Positions 21,801 to 30,272 are shown, counted from the stretch's first letter. The stretch: DNA of 50,447 bases from Mesostigma viride (GCA_009746045.1 RPFO01001081.1:1-50447), one strand, 5' to 3'. The notes: generated by a model from the sequence alone, not told the origin. A program made the numbers and translations.

Positions 21801-21931
21801 TGCAGCCCGTGGTCACCAGCATTCCGGAGGGGGATTGGTTTTGTCCAGTGTGCACCGCTGCGCAGTTTACCTCCCGCAGCTTGACTGCGGTCACCGCTGC
21901 CCTTGTCTTGGTACGATCGCTGTCTTCGTGA
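15893..21931 (+). CDS. pol: Pol polyprotein: protease, C5 DNA methyltransferase, RT, RNase H, integrase, PHD finger
   Basis: A 2012-residue frame. Visible domains by residue: aspartic protease (LDSGAQ, D250; ALLGVDVL about 335); C5 cytosine methyltransferase about 485-806 (LELFAGIGGG 489-498, catalytic C583 in WECQGLS, FENV with E626, HRLRAYW about 665-671, ALPTLVSY about 730, motif X RWSLIGQAM about 787); reverse transcriptase about 960-1170 (LDLRSGF D1070, YIDD 1130-1133); RNase H from TDWS, D1279; integrase zinc site H1576, H1581, C1611, C1614, and DDE triad D1645, D1704, E1739 (D-X58-D-X34-E); PHD finger 1943-1990 (CX2C, CX2C, HX2C, CX2C). All catalytic residues are present and there is no stop. 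A hydrophobic segment of about 18 residues lies between methyltransferase and RT. The ATG at 15893 may not be the true start, since the frame is open upstream. Confidence 0.93.
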   Translation: MNKCPAAGIKTVHFAEMAGKTDSMEAQVAAIKHGEEATAPPNQFETVYREDPFWAPMPGDVEINAAEATKGKQARSPLSFQQAPMLPAGQLPASFSMPLAGVQSAFEHANPAGLEQRRRLAPVYPMPFIVDVPMFSARQVVDTFGQKGVEWLGSVVSEIQLFADGHDVRTLRNSESVTYGRQPVEAAVPVVQAGVVSTSSQQRTSAVPQVPTVVPYPNGEPSMAFQAVGACGDVWSDMVTCPLVGAVKLDSGAQPLVISTDLATMLNLTYENGGLVESPVSVSGWQGPASKPYAMTAVKVNVIFNPLRASSMTTVSAYALVVNKCGYSALLGVDVLARAMVQVDYRAEEASYIPDWDGAGLKRASVPVSCFSSSAGAARLNPSAAAGVVEVSMVEVRAAGSSAWDKHRTVLPQPTASIAKMRTQWSLDAVTSTRQLAMRKRVTEAVITIPQMASHGLTLLQPGVSEAQGNFSAAILPQAPDFAKGAVVLELFAGIGGGIAGFLAAGGVCRKLIAVEPSHKARQVYFSHCGVLSREYPAQFPPSAWRDPFGECPQDIRAIGEVQVQQLLRRHHAIDLVIAGWECQGLSQAGQGRGLADPRSALFWELLRVVGLLQSRQPHPPAYLFENVVAGDSPHQAVREDWATIVALLGEPIVCDNAGLGGLTHRLRAYWTNVACATDVQAVLGAVARQHPSVSAEVALPSHLVTQKVDSEDRPPYARVNRVGSPMCALPTLVSYQGSTAYRDRGKGLVWDTTTGLLVQPPAEFREASMGFHVGASALPGVLESERWSLIGQAMSVLQVGYVLLASVAVRQSGGASPANPPQQVEARAAKLKRPAATGTSSAWGWRLRQVWTIILMTALLTSTVLAGEPTLHRVIHRAAREAPAVGVTPGVAAFSLFHDDAARAPHLEAHAVAVGDPADTHPWAIGEHLSDAQRSAMLKWLGTARGAFAFTSDELGCFNGGTMRVPLDTDTPLFRRQHRLSQAELDFVAEQCKELEDAGIIRQSSSSYAAAVVVAPKKDAITGAWTGMRMATDLRLLNAHTPVDRYPMPRVDDVLDKISPHVKFVSSLDLRSGFHQIAVAPEDQRKLAFWGGGNLYEWVRMPFGHRNASAVFQRAMDKVLAGLPFAACYIDDVIVFSATFEEHLAHLEQVRLALEEHNMRLHPEKCKFAQRTLSFLGHQIVPGGRTPDAAKVESIVQAAVPTDVSGVRAYLGLAGYYRGYIENFSSKVKPLTELLKKGCVWAWGPAQQRAIETIKQELTSAPILRAPDYALPFVLYTDWSKVGLGAVLAQKDGDGREHVIAYASRSNNPAESRYSSYEGEALAVVWAIKHFRPYLVGRVFTLVTDHQPLQWLMTNTNLTGKLARWAMIIQEYHMTIVHRAGKDHVNADVLSRYAMPTTVDHTGARAMGAEGSSGSVVFVNAAGYAADDEEEAWWRSVEYSVADFGISDDPVRPSPFTPSKAVCAMEEGRSLSFDIDPSLQQLIAVQALLARSSLADCYTADIWLDGRVLEQVQGAVLTPTPVDWTPAQKATELNRVQHRAATYGWEDGVLYKLLGKRRVVVPPPDKRVAIVQAYHERYGHLGGNRTLSLVRTSYWWNNMRHTVAQVVASCVPCARTKANFSADHGAKELMSLPIKGLFYRWHVDLCGPFQESPDGNLYVMVCVESFSKWVELIPIADKHAATTAKHFADIITRFGAPAEVVTDQGGEFRGEFQELLDGCLIDHRRTSREHPQANGLAERLVQTVKQALRKWSLQVPESARWDRELAWIAMGYRMSPQESLATFSPYFLLFGRNPLLPTEAQVAHPEPMAFDNAQQFLVEVLARAETFKKVMPIAMNNLFIAQHRDSLRYAQRRGGAYMARQLRFRPGQYVFLRTQLKHTLDVEAGPTILRIVAIKPSGVAILEGADGSRTTDNLSNLSPCSLPNLVHDLQPHTSRRVKDAQCQVCHRVDQAESMLLCDQCNCGWHMQCLQPVVTSIPEGDWFCPVCTAAQFTSRSLTAVTAALVLVRSLSS

Positions 21932-21942
21932 TGGGGCCGGTC

Positions 21943-21957
21943 GCCAGCGAGGGGGGG
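21943..21957 (+). other. Polypurine tract
   Basis: AGCGAGGGGGGG sits 20 bases after the pol stop and immediately before the B1 segment. It is the natural plus-strand primer for a retroelement. It abuts B1 and is 145 bases away from A2. Confidence 0.6.
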
Positions 21958-22100
21958 AATCATGGGACAGGTCCTCGCCCACCCCACAGGGCATGCAGTT
22001 AAGGCAGGCACATCAGCTCAGCTCATTTGGGTTTTACCAAATTAAGCTGAGTGGCCAGCCGCCATGGTGGCGCCGGAGATTGTGGCACGCAGACGCGACA
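21958..22100 (+). repeat. Direct repeat B1
   Basis: 143 bp nearly identical to 23239-23381 (a G/C difference near 21989 was noted). It lies between the polypurine tract and the A2 repeat and ends in GCGACA. Confidence 0.93.
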
Positions 22101-22106
22101 GCTGTC
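22097..22106. other. 10-bp palindrome at the B1/A2 junction
   Basis: GACAGCTGTC: the terminal GACA of B and terminal TGTC of A face each other across GC. These are the same two ends that border the integrated element, so the junction looks like joined element ends. Confidence 0.8.
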
Positions 22107-23239
22107 ACGGACGCGCGCTATGTCATCCGGGCGCCCACTATGCACAAGACCGGTGACGTGCGCAAGGAATTTGTCTTCTACGCATTTTCGACAAAGGCTA
22201 GTGACCGGGGGGGACACTAGCACTTGCAGCATAAGAGCGGACGAAAGTGTACGTGCACGCGCGCCGGGCCAGGCACAGCTGGGCGCGCAGCACTGACTTG
22301 AGCGGACGGCAGCACAAGTGTGCAGCGTCGAGAGGATCATACGCGTGTTAGTGGACAGCTGGAGCTGAAGCTGGACTGCTGGACTTCAACAGCGCCGAGG
22401 CTATTGACAGGCCAGGTGTCTTTGTGGTGTAGAATAGCGGGTCAACGTTATGAGGACTGGACAGAAAATGGAAAAGGACAATTTGCGGTGCGGAGCCAGA
22501 TCGCTGGAATGAATGCGAAATCGCTGGCAGCCCTAAAAAGGGATTTCTTCTAGAAAGGAACGATTAGACGCAATGTTTGCTGGGCCACTCACACGCAAGG
22601 TGTGAGCGTGCAGATTGTCTGAAGGATATTATGCTTCGACCTTGCTGGACGTGACTCAATGTCGGACATTCCCAGGGACAGAAATGCCGGAGCCTCTAGG
22701 AGATGAGATCGGCAACAGGGTAGCAATTTAGATTTGTCGGGATGCCTTCCTGCTTTTGTTGGCATGTGTGGTAGAAAGCCAGGACGGCAACTGGAATGCG
22801 GTTTCTATTCGCATGGTTCAGGCAGCAAGATAGTTTTGGCATTCCTGGCTGGACTGACAAGTGTGGCGTGTGTCATGCGTGTGGCATGACGAATGGTTTG
22901 GTTCATAGTCGAAGAGGACTCTCACGCAGCGTGTAGTCTCTTCGAGTCTCTCGTTAGTGGCCTTCGTGTTTCTCCCTTTCCTTGGGAGCAAGGCCGGTAG
23001 CATGTCATGGAGCGCTGCCTAACTGCGGGCTCGTGAGCATGGAGTGCATCGATATTGAGACTATCAACGTGTTGTAATTGTATTAACTTTCTCAATAAAC
23101 TCCGCATGTGCGGCTTCATCATCAGACTGTGCAAAGTGTGTGTTTTGAAAGCATTATTCTATAGCAGGGGAGGCAATAAGGTGGTTATCAGGCACGAGGG
23201 ACAGTTCCTTGTCCTCGGCTGAGAGTCCTCCTTTCTTTA
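22103..23239 (+). repeat. Direct repeat A2
   Basis: The right-hand copy of the 1.14-kb repeat A1, starting at TGTCACGG. It is followed without gap by B2, so A2+B2 is a 1,279-bp unit with TG...CA ends. Confidence 0.95.
23094..23099 (+). terminator. Polyadenylation signal in the right repeat
   Basis: AATAAA followed by a short hairpin (CGCATGTGCG). This is the probable 3' end signal for element RNA; the same motif occurs at 13644-13649 in A1. Confidence 0.5.
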
Positions 23240-23381
23240 ATCATGGGACAGGTCCTCGCCCACCCCACACGGCATGCAGTTAAGGCAGGCACATCAGCTC
23301 AGCTCATTTGGGTTTTACCAAATTAAGCTGAGTGGCCAGCCGCCATGGTGGCGCCGGAGATTGTGGCACGCAGACGCGACA
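23239..23381 (+). repeat. Direct repeat B2, right terminus
   Basis: The second copy of B, ending GACGCGACA next to the ACTAT target duplication. It marks the right boundary of the insertion. Confidence 0.93.
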
Positions 23382-23549
23382 CTATGTTTCCCCATCATTG
23401 TGGAAGGGAAATGTACTGCATGGCATGGTTGGTGGCCATATTAGTAGTATGCCCACCCCTACCCCCTTGGTTGCTTTTTACCAACGATACCCATATGGGC
23501 TGTACTGGGCGTAACTGCTGGTATACCCAACCAAATGATGACCCCAATG

Positions 23550-24072
23550 CACTAGGAGTTAATTTTACGGGGCGTAAACGCCCCGGTTGAGGTTACCGGG
23601 GCGGTTACTGGCCAGTAACCATGTACGTTTAAGGTTACCGGCCAGGTTACCGGCCGGTAACCTTAAACGCGACAGACTAAATACCGGCCGGTAATGGTTA
23701 CCGGGCGGTAATAGTTACCGGAACGTTTACTGGGCGGTAACTTTTACCGGAGCCGTAACCATGCCCGTAACCTATCTGGGTTACGGTCATGGTTACGGCC
23801 CAAGTAGAAGTTACCGGGCGGTAAACTGGCATGGTTACGGGACCAGTTCTGAGAACCGGGATGGGTTACCGGCATGGTTACGGGACCAGTTCTGATAACC
23901 GGGCCTGGCTACTGGCCTGGTTACGGGTCCGTCAACCGTCCCGTAACCTGCAGTAGTTACGGCCCAGTAGTTGACCCTGGCTACTGCGGTGGTTACGGGG
24001 CCGGTTATGCCCCAGTAATAGTAGTAACCCATGCCTACAACGCAGCCTGTCCGGGTTATGGCCCCGAATTCT
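23550..24072 (+). repeat. GTTACCGG-rich repeat element
   Basis: Starts with CACTAGGAGTTAATTT and continues as dense, irregular GGTTACCGG/CCGGTAACC words, many of them palindromic, with longer near-repeats (ACCGGCATGGTTACGGGACC occurs around 23830 and 23865). The same type occurs inverted at 33275-33625. Confidence 0.75.
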
Positions 24073-24520
24073 AAAATGCATTGACCCCGGCTATGGTGAG
24101 TGGCTTGCATGATATGGTGCTTTTCAAGATGCATTTTTGAATTAGGCATTTCATTAAAATGTTTAAGAAGTCATTAATAATCAATTGCACGAATCACTTC
24201 CATCCGATGTTGTCAACGTGGGCTTCATGATGAAATCGTGGAGATGACGCACATGAAGTTCACGGAACATCTTAGGTAATAAATCAAGCCGTTACGGCAG
24301 TAGAACCTTGGCCGATGAGGGTGGCGTCTTGAAGCTGTTGTCACCCTCAAGTCCGCTCGGCCAGGGGTAATCGCCCATGTTGATTTGAAAGGTACCGCCG
24401 TCCATATGGCGGCTCCGCTTTTGGTGCGAGTTGACCAACTTCCCGTCTTAATCATTCCGGATTGCCTGCAGTTCATTCCGCCTTTGTCCAAGTAAGACAG
24501 CAACTGTCACGCACTCATAG
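24073..24520. other. No gene seen
   Basis: A minus-strand frame of 92 codons (24225-24503) shows no motif. No tandem structure was found. Confidence 0.3.
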
Positions 24521-24805
24521 AAAACGCAAAATGCCCCGAATGCAGTTACGGCCATACGGTAGCGAGGAATAGCAGTTGAAATTTCTAGTACACAGGCAAC
24601 CAGTAAGAAAAGGGACGATGCGTGCACCACCACCAATACGTACGTGCATCCCTCTCTTGAAAATGACAGCATCTTCCATGCCGTCCAAGAAAAACGCAAC
24701 GTATTTAACATGAACCCGAATGCAGTTACGGTCGTAGAGTAGTGAGGACTGGCAGCTGAAAGTTCCAGTTGATGGGCTGAGAATAAGGAAAAAAATGATG
24801 CGTGC
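24521..24805 (+). repeat. Two-copy direct repeat, period about 170-185 bp
   Basis: AAAACGCAA followed by CCGAATGCAGTTACGG occurs at about 24521 and 24690. The shared 3' part ends GATGCGTGCAC. It borders the following minisatellite. Confidence 0.65.
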
Positions 24806-24814
24806 ACTCACCTA

Positions 24815-26060
24815 CCCTATTACGTCCCTCCCATGGCGAGGAACCAGCAAAACCACCCACATACCCTGTTGTGTCCCTCCCTTGACAAGGAACAAGCACG
24901 TGCACATGCCCCACCCCACATGCATGCCTCCCTTGACAAGAATCGAACGGGCACGTGCACCCACCTACCCGATGTGCACCCTCCTTTGACAAGGAACAAG
25001 CACGTGCACGTGCCTACCCCACATGCATGCCTCCCTTGACAAGAATCGAATGAGCACGTGCACCCACCCACCCTGTGTGCACCCCTCCTTTGACAAGGAA
25101 CAAGCACGTGAACTCACCTACACTACGCGCGTCCCTCCCTTGACAAGGAATAGGCACGTGCACATGCCTACCCCACATCCATGCCTCCCCTGACCAGTAA
25201 CAAGCACGTGCACCCACCTACCCTACGTGCATCCCTCCTGTGACATGGAACAAGCACGTGCACCCACCAACCCTATGTACGTGCCTCTTGACAAGCAACA
25301 AGCACGTGCACCCACCTACCCTAAGTGCCCCCCTCCTTCGACAAGGAACAAGCATGTGCACTCACCTACCGTACGTGAATCCCTCCCTTGGCAAGGACCA
25401 AGCACGTGCACCCACCTACCCGATGTCCGCCCCTCCCTTGATAAGGTACGAGCATGCCCACCCACCTACCCTACCTGCATCCCTCCCTTGACATGGAACA
25501 ACCATGTGCACATTCCTACTCCACATGCCCCCCTCCTTTGACAAGGAACAAGCATGTGCACTCATCTACCGCACGTGCATCCCTCCCTTGACAAGGAACA
25601 AGCAAGCCCACCCACCTACCCTACCTGCATCCCTCCCTTGACATGAAACAAGCACGTGCACATGCCTACCCCACATGCATGCCTCCCTTGACAAGGAACG
25701 AGCACGTGCACCCACCCACCCTGTGTGCACCCCTCCTTTGACAAGGAACAAGCACATGAACTCACCTACACTACGTGCGTCCCTCCCTTGACAAGGAATA
25801 AGCACGTGCACATGCCTACCCCACATCCATGCCTCCCCTGACCAGTAACAAGCACGTGCACTCACCTACCCTACGTATGTGCCTCTTGACAAGGACCAAG
25901 CTCGTGCACCCACCTACCATACGTGAATCCCTCCCTTGACAAGGTACACGCATGCCCACCAACCTACCCTACGTGGGCCCCTCCCTTGATAAGGTACAAG
26001 CATGACCAGCCACCTACCCCGCGAGCCTCCCTACTTTGACAAGGAACAAGCATGTGGGCC
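24815..26060 (+). repeat. Minisatellite, 50-55-bp unit with CACGTG, over 20 copies
   Basis: The consensus contains CCTCCCTTGACAAGGAACAA, GCACGTGCAC and CCACCTACCCTA. CACGTG cores at 24897, 24952, 25001, 25055, 25105 and 25155 give spacings of 49-55 bp. Variant order repeats: units at about 25012-25215 reappear at about 25660-25865, so a block of four units was duplicated as a whole. Confidence 0.9.
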
Positions 26061-27081
26061 CGCTAGCATGGCAGCAAGGAAGACATTACCCTAACATGGC
26101 ATGGCCAAAGCAAAAGAGACAGAGAAGTCAATGGAGAGAGAGCTCCTAAGAACTCCTAGTAAAATTGGAAACCATGGAGGGCAAAAAACGTTCAACAACT
26201 TACGATGGGCATCGGCACATACAGAGAAGCCCAGGTGTGCCAGGTGTAAAATAAGCGAGATTGAAGTGTCGCCTACCTCGTGGGAGACTTTTTGTATCTG
26301 GTAAACAATGAAAGCGAGTGGAAAGATGGACAACGTGAAAATAACATACAATCGACTGCAATGCATGCAAAGAGGACAGAATCAGTAATAAAGCGCGCTG
26401 CATTCAGGCAGCGCTGAGCAATTGAACGGTGAACAATTTAATCCGGAACGCATTGTCTACGCGACTCGATGCGACTAAACGTGGCATGCATACGCGGTCG
26501 CTGACTGAAGACATTGTGTACCTGGCTCAGCAAGGTGCGCTTGCAGCCGCTTTCTTAAATATGCCGCAGGCGCACGATGTAACGAATTGAAGTTTGCATG
26601 TAGTAACAAAGGCAAGAAAAGCGGTGTAGCTGGCTACCGACTACGCCATAGTAAGCTGTATCGGAGTTGGCGCTGCCGATGGCTGGAAACGGATGACCGA
26701 ATCATGCTAAACTGGGGCTCCAAAAGGGCTTGTCATGCATCCTAGTGCGCCTTTTGCTTTTTTTTCTTCAAGCATCGTGAGCATGCGGGTTTAGGGGGGC
26801 GCTTATTCTTTCACCACTATCAGTCGGCTGGACTGCAATCGGCATAGCCAGCGCAAGGTGATGCAAGGGCAGGCAAACTTTACCAGCTCGTTCAAGGCTC
26901 GTTGATGAAATTCAAACATCTAGGCGGCGCGTCTGCAACGGCTCATCGCAATTCGAATTCGCAAGCAGAACCCTCGTTACACGTGGCGCATGCAGAGATC
27001 TGCTTCGGGCGGCTTGGCGTATCTCACTGCGTCGTGACTCGAGTAGATAGTCAGCCTAGTTGGTACTCTGGGGGCCTCGAG
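26061..27081. other. No gene recognised
   Basis: About 1 kb of apparently single-copy sequence with short frames on both strands and no motif. Confidence 0.35.
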
Positions 27082-27530
27082 TTCGGCAGTCCCCTATTCG
27101 GAAATCCCGGATCATATGTACTCCACACTATGTACTCTTGGAGTACATAGTGTGCCACCCTATGTACTCTTGGAGTACATAGTGTGGAGTACATAGTCAC
27201 TCCTTCCTATGTAATACGGGCGTGTCTCACCGCGTCGGCAGTCCCCTATTCGGAAATCCCGGATCATATGTACTCCGGACTATGTACTCTTGGAGTACAT
27301 AGTGTGCCACCCTATGTACTCTTGGAGTACATAGTGTGGAGTACATAGTCACTCCTTCCTATGTAATACGGGCGTGTCTCACCGCGTCGGCAGTCCCCTA
27401 TTCGGAAATCCCGGATCATATGTACTCCGGACTATGTACTCTTGGAGTACATAGTGTGCCACCCTATGTACTCTTGGAGTACATAGGGTGGAGTACGTAG
27501 TTACACCTTCCTATGTAATACGGGGGTGTA
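27082..27530 (+). repeat. Palindrome-rich satellite, about 151-bp unit, three copies
   Basis: Units begin CGGCAGTCCCCTATTCGG at about 27082, 27233 and 27387. Each contains two hairpins of the form CTATGTACTC-TTG-GAGTACATAG, some extended to 14-bp arms, plus an outer GGAGTACATAG copy. Copies are almost identical, with a CACAC/CGGAC variant and a diverged third end. Confidence 0.9.
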
Positions 27531-27680
27531 ATCATATGTAATCATGTGTAATCATCGGTAAAAATCGGTAATCATTTGTCCTTTTTTGGTAATCATGTAC
27601 GTGTAATCATGTGTAATCATGTGTAATCATCGGTAAAAATCGGTAATCATTTGTCCTTTTTTGGTAATCATTTCGGTCAG
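27531..27680 (+). repeat. GTAATCAT-based repeat, two copies of about 75 bp
   Basis: GTGTAATCATGTGTAATCAT, then CGGTAAAAATCGGTAATCAT, then a T6 run, is repeated. It directly follows the palindrome satellite. Confidence 0.8.
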
Positions 27681-27818
27681 GGTCACGTGTGCTTGTCTGC
27701 ATGATCGATCGTCCAGACAAGCTGCACTGCCCCTAAGACCCTAACTTACACAAGATGATGGAGTAGTTTGGTGTTGAAAGGGAAGGTCGAAAGCCTGCGC
27801 TTAATGCACCACCCGTAA

Positions 27819-29018
27819 TTACGAGCGAAAGTACAGCCACCATGGAAAATCCCGTTGACATCGCGCAAAAACAGGCCAAGAGAAAGCGGCAAGTGGCCGA
27901 AGCGGCCCGCCGGTGGAGGTTGAAAAAGAGGGGGAAGAAGAGGGGGACGACTCAATGCATACGTAGTCAGGCGATGGAGGGTGGCAACGCCGCCACCCCT
28001 GGACGATGGTGCTGTTCCACACCGCGCTCCTCGCCTTCAGTTGAGCCGGCGTGTAGTTCTCGTCGAGGCTGAAGTCGCCGGGCTGGAGCAGACGACGTGC
28101 TCCCAGCACGAGGCGTTTGTCGTGCATGGAGGCCATGGTGACGACGACCAGGCCCGGAGGGCCTGGCAGCCGAATGGCTCGTTCAATGACAACACGGTTC
28201 TGGAGCTGCATCTTCCCCAGAAACGCTGGGCCGCGCAGCTCCTCGGCAAGTGAGTGTGCTGTCTCATGTGCTGCCGCGCCTGTCTGGAAGCCTTTGATTA
28301 CCATATTGCGCTGGCGTTGCTGCACTGCATTCTGGGTGACCGCAGCGGTAGCTGCAGACTTGGCCGCCTGTTGAACGATGGTGGTCAACTGCTTGCTGGT
28401 GACGTCGGCAAACGTGGTAGTTTTGGCGGGGGCTGCCATGGCTTTCTTCAGCTCCAGCAATTGTGCCGTCGCAGCTGCAGACGCCTCCGTCAGGACCTTA
28501 ATGTCGCCCTGCACGGTCGTAAAAGACTGTGCGACGTCCTGCAGCTGCACGTTAACATCGGTCGCGGGGGCTGGCCTGGCGATGGTCGTCGCCGGCAGCT
28601 CGACAAGTTCAGGGCAGCACGAAATAAGACAGGCAAGCCGACGCTGGCGCTCATCCCAATGAGGCCATTCATCCGAAGCAGCCTCCATAACCTGGCCGCT
28701 CTTAGGGTGGCGAATCGGGGCGTCGTTGTCGTTGCGGAGCTTCAGCACGCTTGTCACAGCGGCGTCATTGTAGGCGAGTAAGGTATCGATGTCTGCCAGG
28801 CTCAAACGCTGGCCTGGCATGTAGAATGAGGAAGAAATGGCGTCCGGCAAGGAGGTTTCAGCAGCTATCGGAGTTGCTTCCGAAGTTGCTTCCGAAGTCT
28901 TGGATCGCTTGTTAGCGGCGTTCTTGGCGACGACAATGTCGTGGGCGATTTTGTTTGCAGCAATCTGGGCATCAATAGAATCGGCGGCAAGAGCTGAAGA
29001 CGATGCGGGGACCTCCAT
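27819..29018 (-). CDS. LINE ORF1-like protein
   Basis: Minus-strand frame of about 399 codons from ATG at 29018 (upstream in-frame GTG ignored). The N-terminal half is Ala-rich and likely helical. A long helical/coiled stretch (LKKAMAAPAKTTTFADVTSKQL, IVQQAAKSAA) precedes a compact domain: QRNMVIKGF, VVIERAIRLP, GLVVVTMASMHDKRLVLGARRL and LDENYTPAQLKARSAVW. This order of coiled coil, RRM-like fold and a C-terminal domain with a 'D-E/D-x-T-P/L-AQ' motif matches ORF1 RNA-binding proteins of L1-type LINEs, and the same end motif is found in the half-LINE at 42.2-42.9 kb. The last 60 residues are Ser/Pro-rich and look out of frame. No ORF2 follows, so the copy is incomplete. Confidence 0.65.
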   Translation of the reverse strand: MEVPASSSALAADSIDAQIAANKIAHDIVVAKNAANKRSKTSEATSEATPIAAETSLPDAISSSFYMPGQRLSLADIDTLLAYNDAAVTSVLKLRNDNDAPIRHPKSGQVMEAASDEWPHWDERQRRLACLISCCPELVELPATTIARPAPATDVNVQLQDVAQSFTTVQGDIKVLTEASAAATAQLLELKKAMAAPAKTTTFADVTSKQLTTIVQQAAKSAATAAVTQNAVQQRQRNMVIKGFQTGAAAHETAHSLAEELRGPAFLGKMQLQNRVVIERAIRLPGPPGLVVVTMASMHDKRLVLGARRLLQPGDFSLDENYTPAQLKARSAVWNSTIVQGWRRCHPPSPDYVCIESSPSSSPSFSTSTGGPLRPLAAFSWPVFARCQRDFPWWLYFRS

Positions 29019-29233
29019 AGCTACGTTTAATAGCACCTAGACGAGGGCAGGGGGCGCAGGCACACTGATCACATGCGTGGTGCCGCCATAATGTGCAGAA
29101 AAATAGCGAGATCTGCTGGGCAGGCCGCTGGCGATAACTTGCGAAATCCTGGGCAATGGCTGCCCAAAATTAGATCGGCGTGTTCGTCATCAAAAGGCGA
29201 GTCTATTGCAATTTACCCGACCAAATTTCATCA

Positions 29234-29727
29234 TGGATGGATGGATGGAGGGAGGGAGGGAGGGAGGGATGGAGGGAGGGAGGGAGGGAGGGAGGGAGGG
29301 AGGGAGGGAGGGAGGGAGGGAGGGAGGGAGGGAGGGAGGGAGGGAGGGAGGGAGGGAGGGAGGGAGGGAGGAGGGAGGGAGGGAGGGAGGGAGGGAGGGA
29401 GGGAGGGAGGGAGGGAGGGAGGGGGAGGGAGGGAGGGAGGGAGGGAGGAGGGAGGGAGGGAGGGAGGAGGGAGGGAGGGAGGGAGGGAGGGAGGGAGGGA
29501 GGGAGGGAGGGAGGGAGGAGGGAGGGAGGGAGGGAGGGAGGGAGGGAGGGAGGGAGGGAGGGAGGGAGGAGGGAGGGAGGGAGGGAGGGAGGGAGGGAGG
29601 GAGGGAGGGAGGGAGGGAGGAGGGAGGGAGGGAGGGAGGAGGGAGGGAGGGAGAGGGAGGGAGGGAGGGAGGGAGGGAGGGAGGGAGGGAGGGAGGGAGG
29701 GAGGATGGATGGATGGATGGATGGATG
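29234..29727 (+). repeat. (GGGA)n array, about 490 bp
   Basis: Almost pure GGGA with single-base phase shifts (GGA insertions), bordered by GGAT units on both sides. It reads REGG in frame and is not a gene. Confidence 0.97.
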
Positions 29728-30272
29728 TTCTTAATTAATTAATTAATTAATTAATTAATTAATGGTCAAATTAAAGGCAATCATGGTAGATGAAGCGAGA
29801 CAAATCATGCCTGGACGCATGGCGATGTAAGAGCCCCCCCTCCCCCACGCCAGGAGGAAGGGGTGCGTGACTGAGTAGAGTAGTTAGGATTTTGTATTAA
29901 GAGAGACAACTTTGTATATTATCAAGGAGACAACTTGGTATATAAGATTAGAGTGAGATCAGCTAGTCTTCGCGGCTCAGTTCTAATGCACCCACCCCCA
30001 TCAGTCCATGGAATACGTGCTCCTGCTCCAGATCCTTAATTAAGGCCAAAATGAGTCCCTTCCAAACAACGTTTGCACTTAGATAGTTAGACGAATTATG
30101 CCCGACGAAGCTGGAACTTAACAGCCACAATGAATTACGGTTGTTCAGACCTTGAACAACGCCTCAGGGCATTTGGAGCCCTGAATGGTAACAAATGCTA
30201 ACAAGGTAGTGTTGCTATCAATAATGATTTTAAAAATTAATATGATGTCATTAATTAATTAATTAGTTATCA
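29728..30272. other. (TTAA)n stretch and unassigned DNA
   Basis: TTAATTAATT repeats at about 29731-29763 and 30250-30266 bracket about 500 bp without a recognisable gene. Confidence 0.4.

Larger units (their letters stand above)
12647..23385 (+). mobile_element. Ty3/gypsy-type retrotransposon carrying a DNA methyltransferase, with split direct repeats
   Basis: The element spans 12652-23381, flanked by ACTAT at 12647-12651 and at 23381-23385 (the shared A leaves a 4- or 5-bp duplication). It starts TGTC and ends GACA. Layout: A1 (12652-13789), leader, Gag, Pol, polypurine tract, B1 (21958-22100), A2 (22103-23239), B2 (23239-23381). The copies A1/A2 differ by two substitutions and one G-run indel in about 1,138 bp, so insertion was recent. 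The domain order PR-MTase-RT-RH-IN identifies a Ty3/gypsy relative. The DDE integrase excludes classification with DIRS or Ngaro despite the similar repeat layout. No TGG-type tRNA primer site is visible after A1; the leader contains short hairpins at 13798-13812 and 13831-13844. Confidence 0.9.

Noticed and set aside
12652-23381. DIRS/Ngaro-type tyrosine-recombinase element
   Set aside because: The repeat layout fits, but Pol has a zinc-binding DDE integrase and a flanking ACTAT duplication; no tyrosine recombinase motif was seen.
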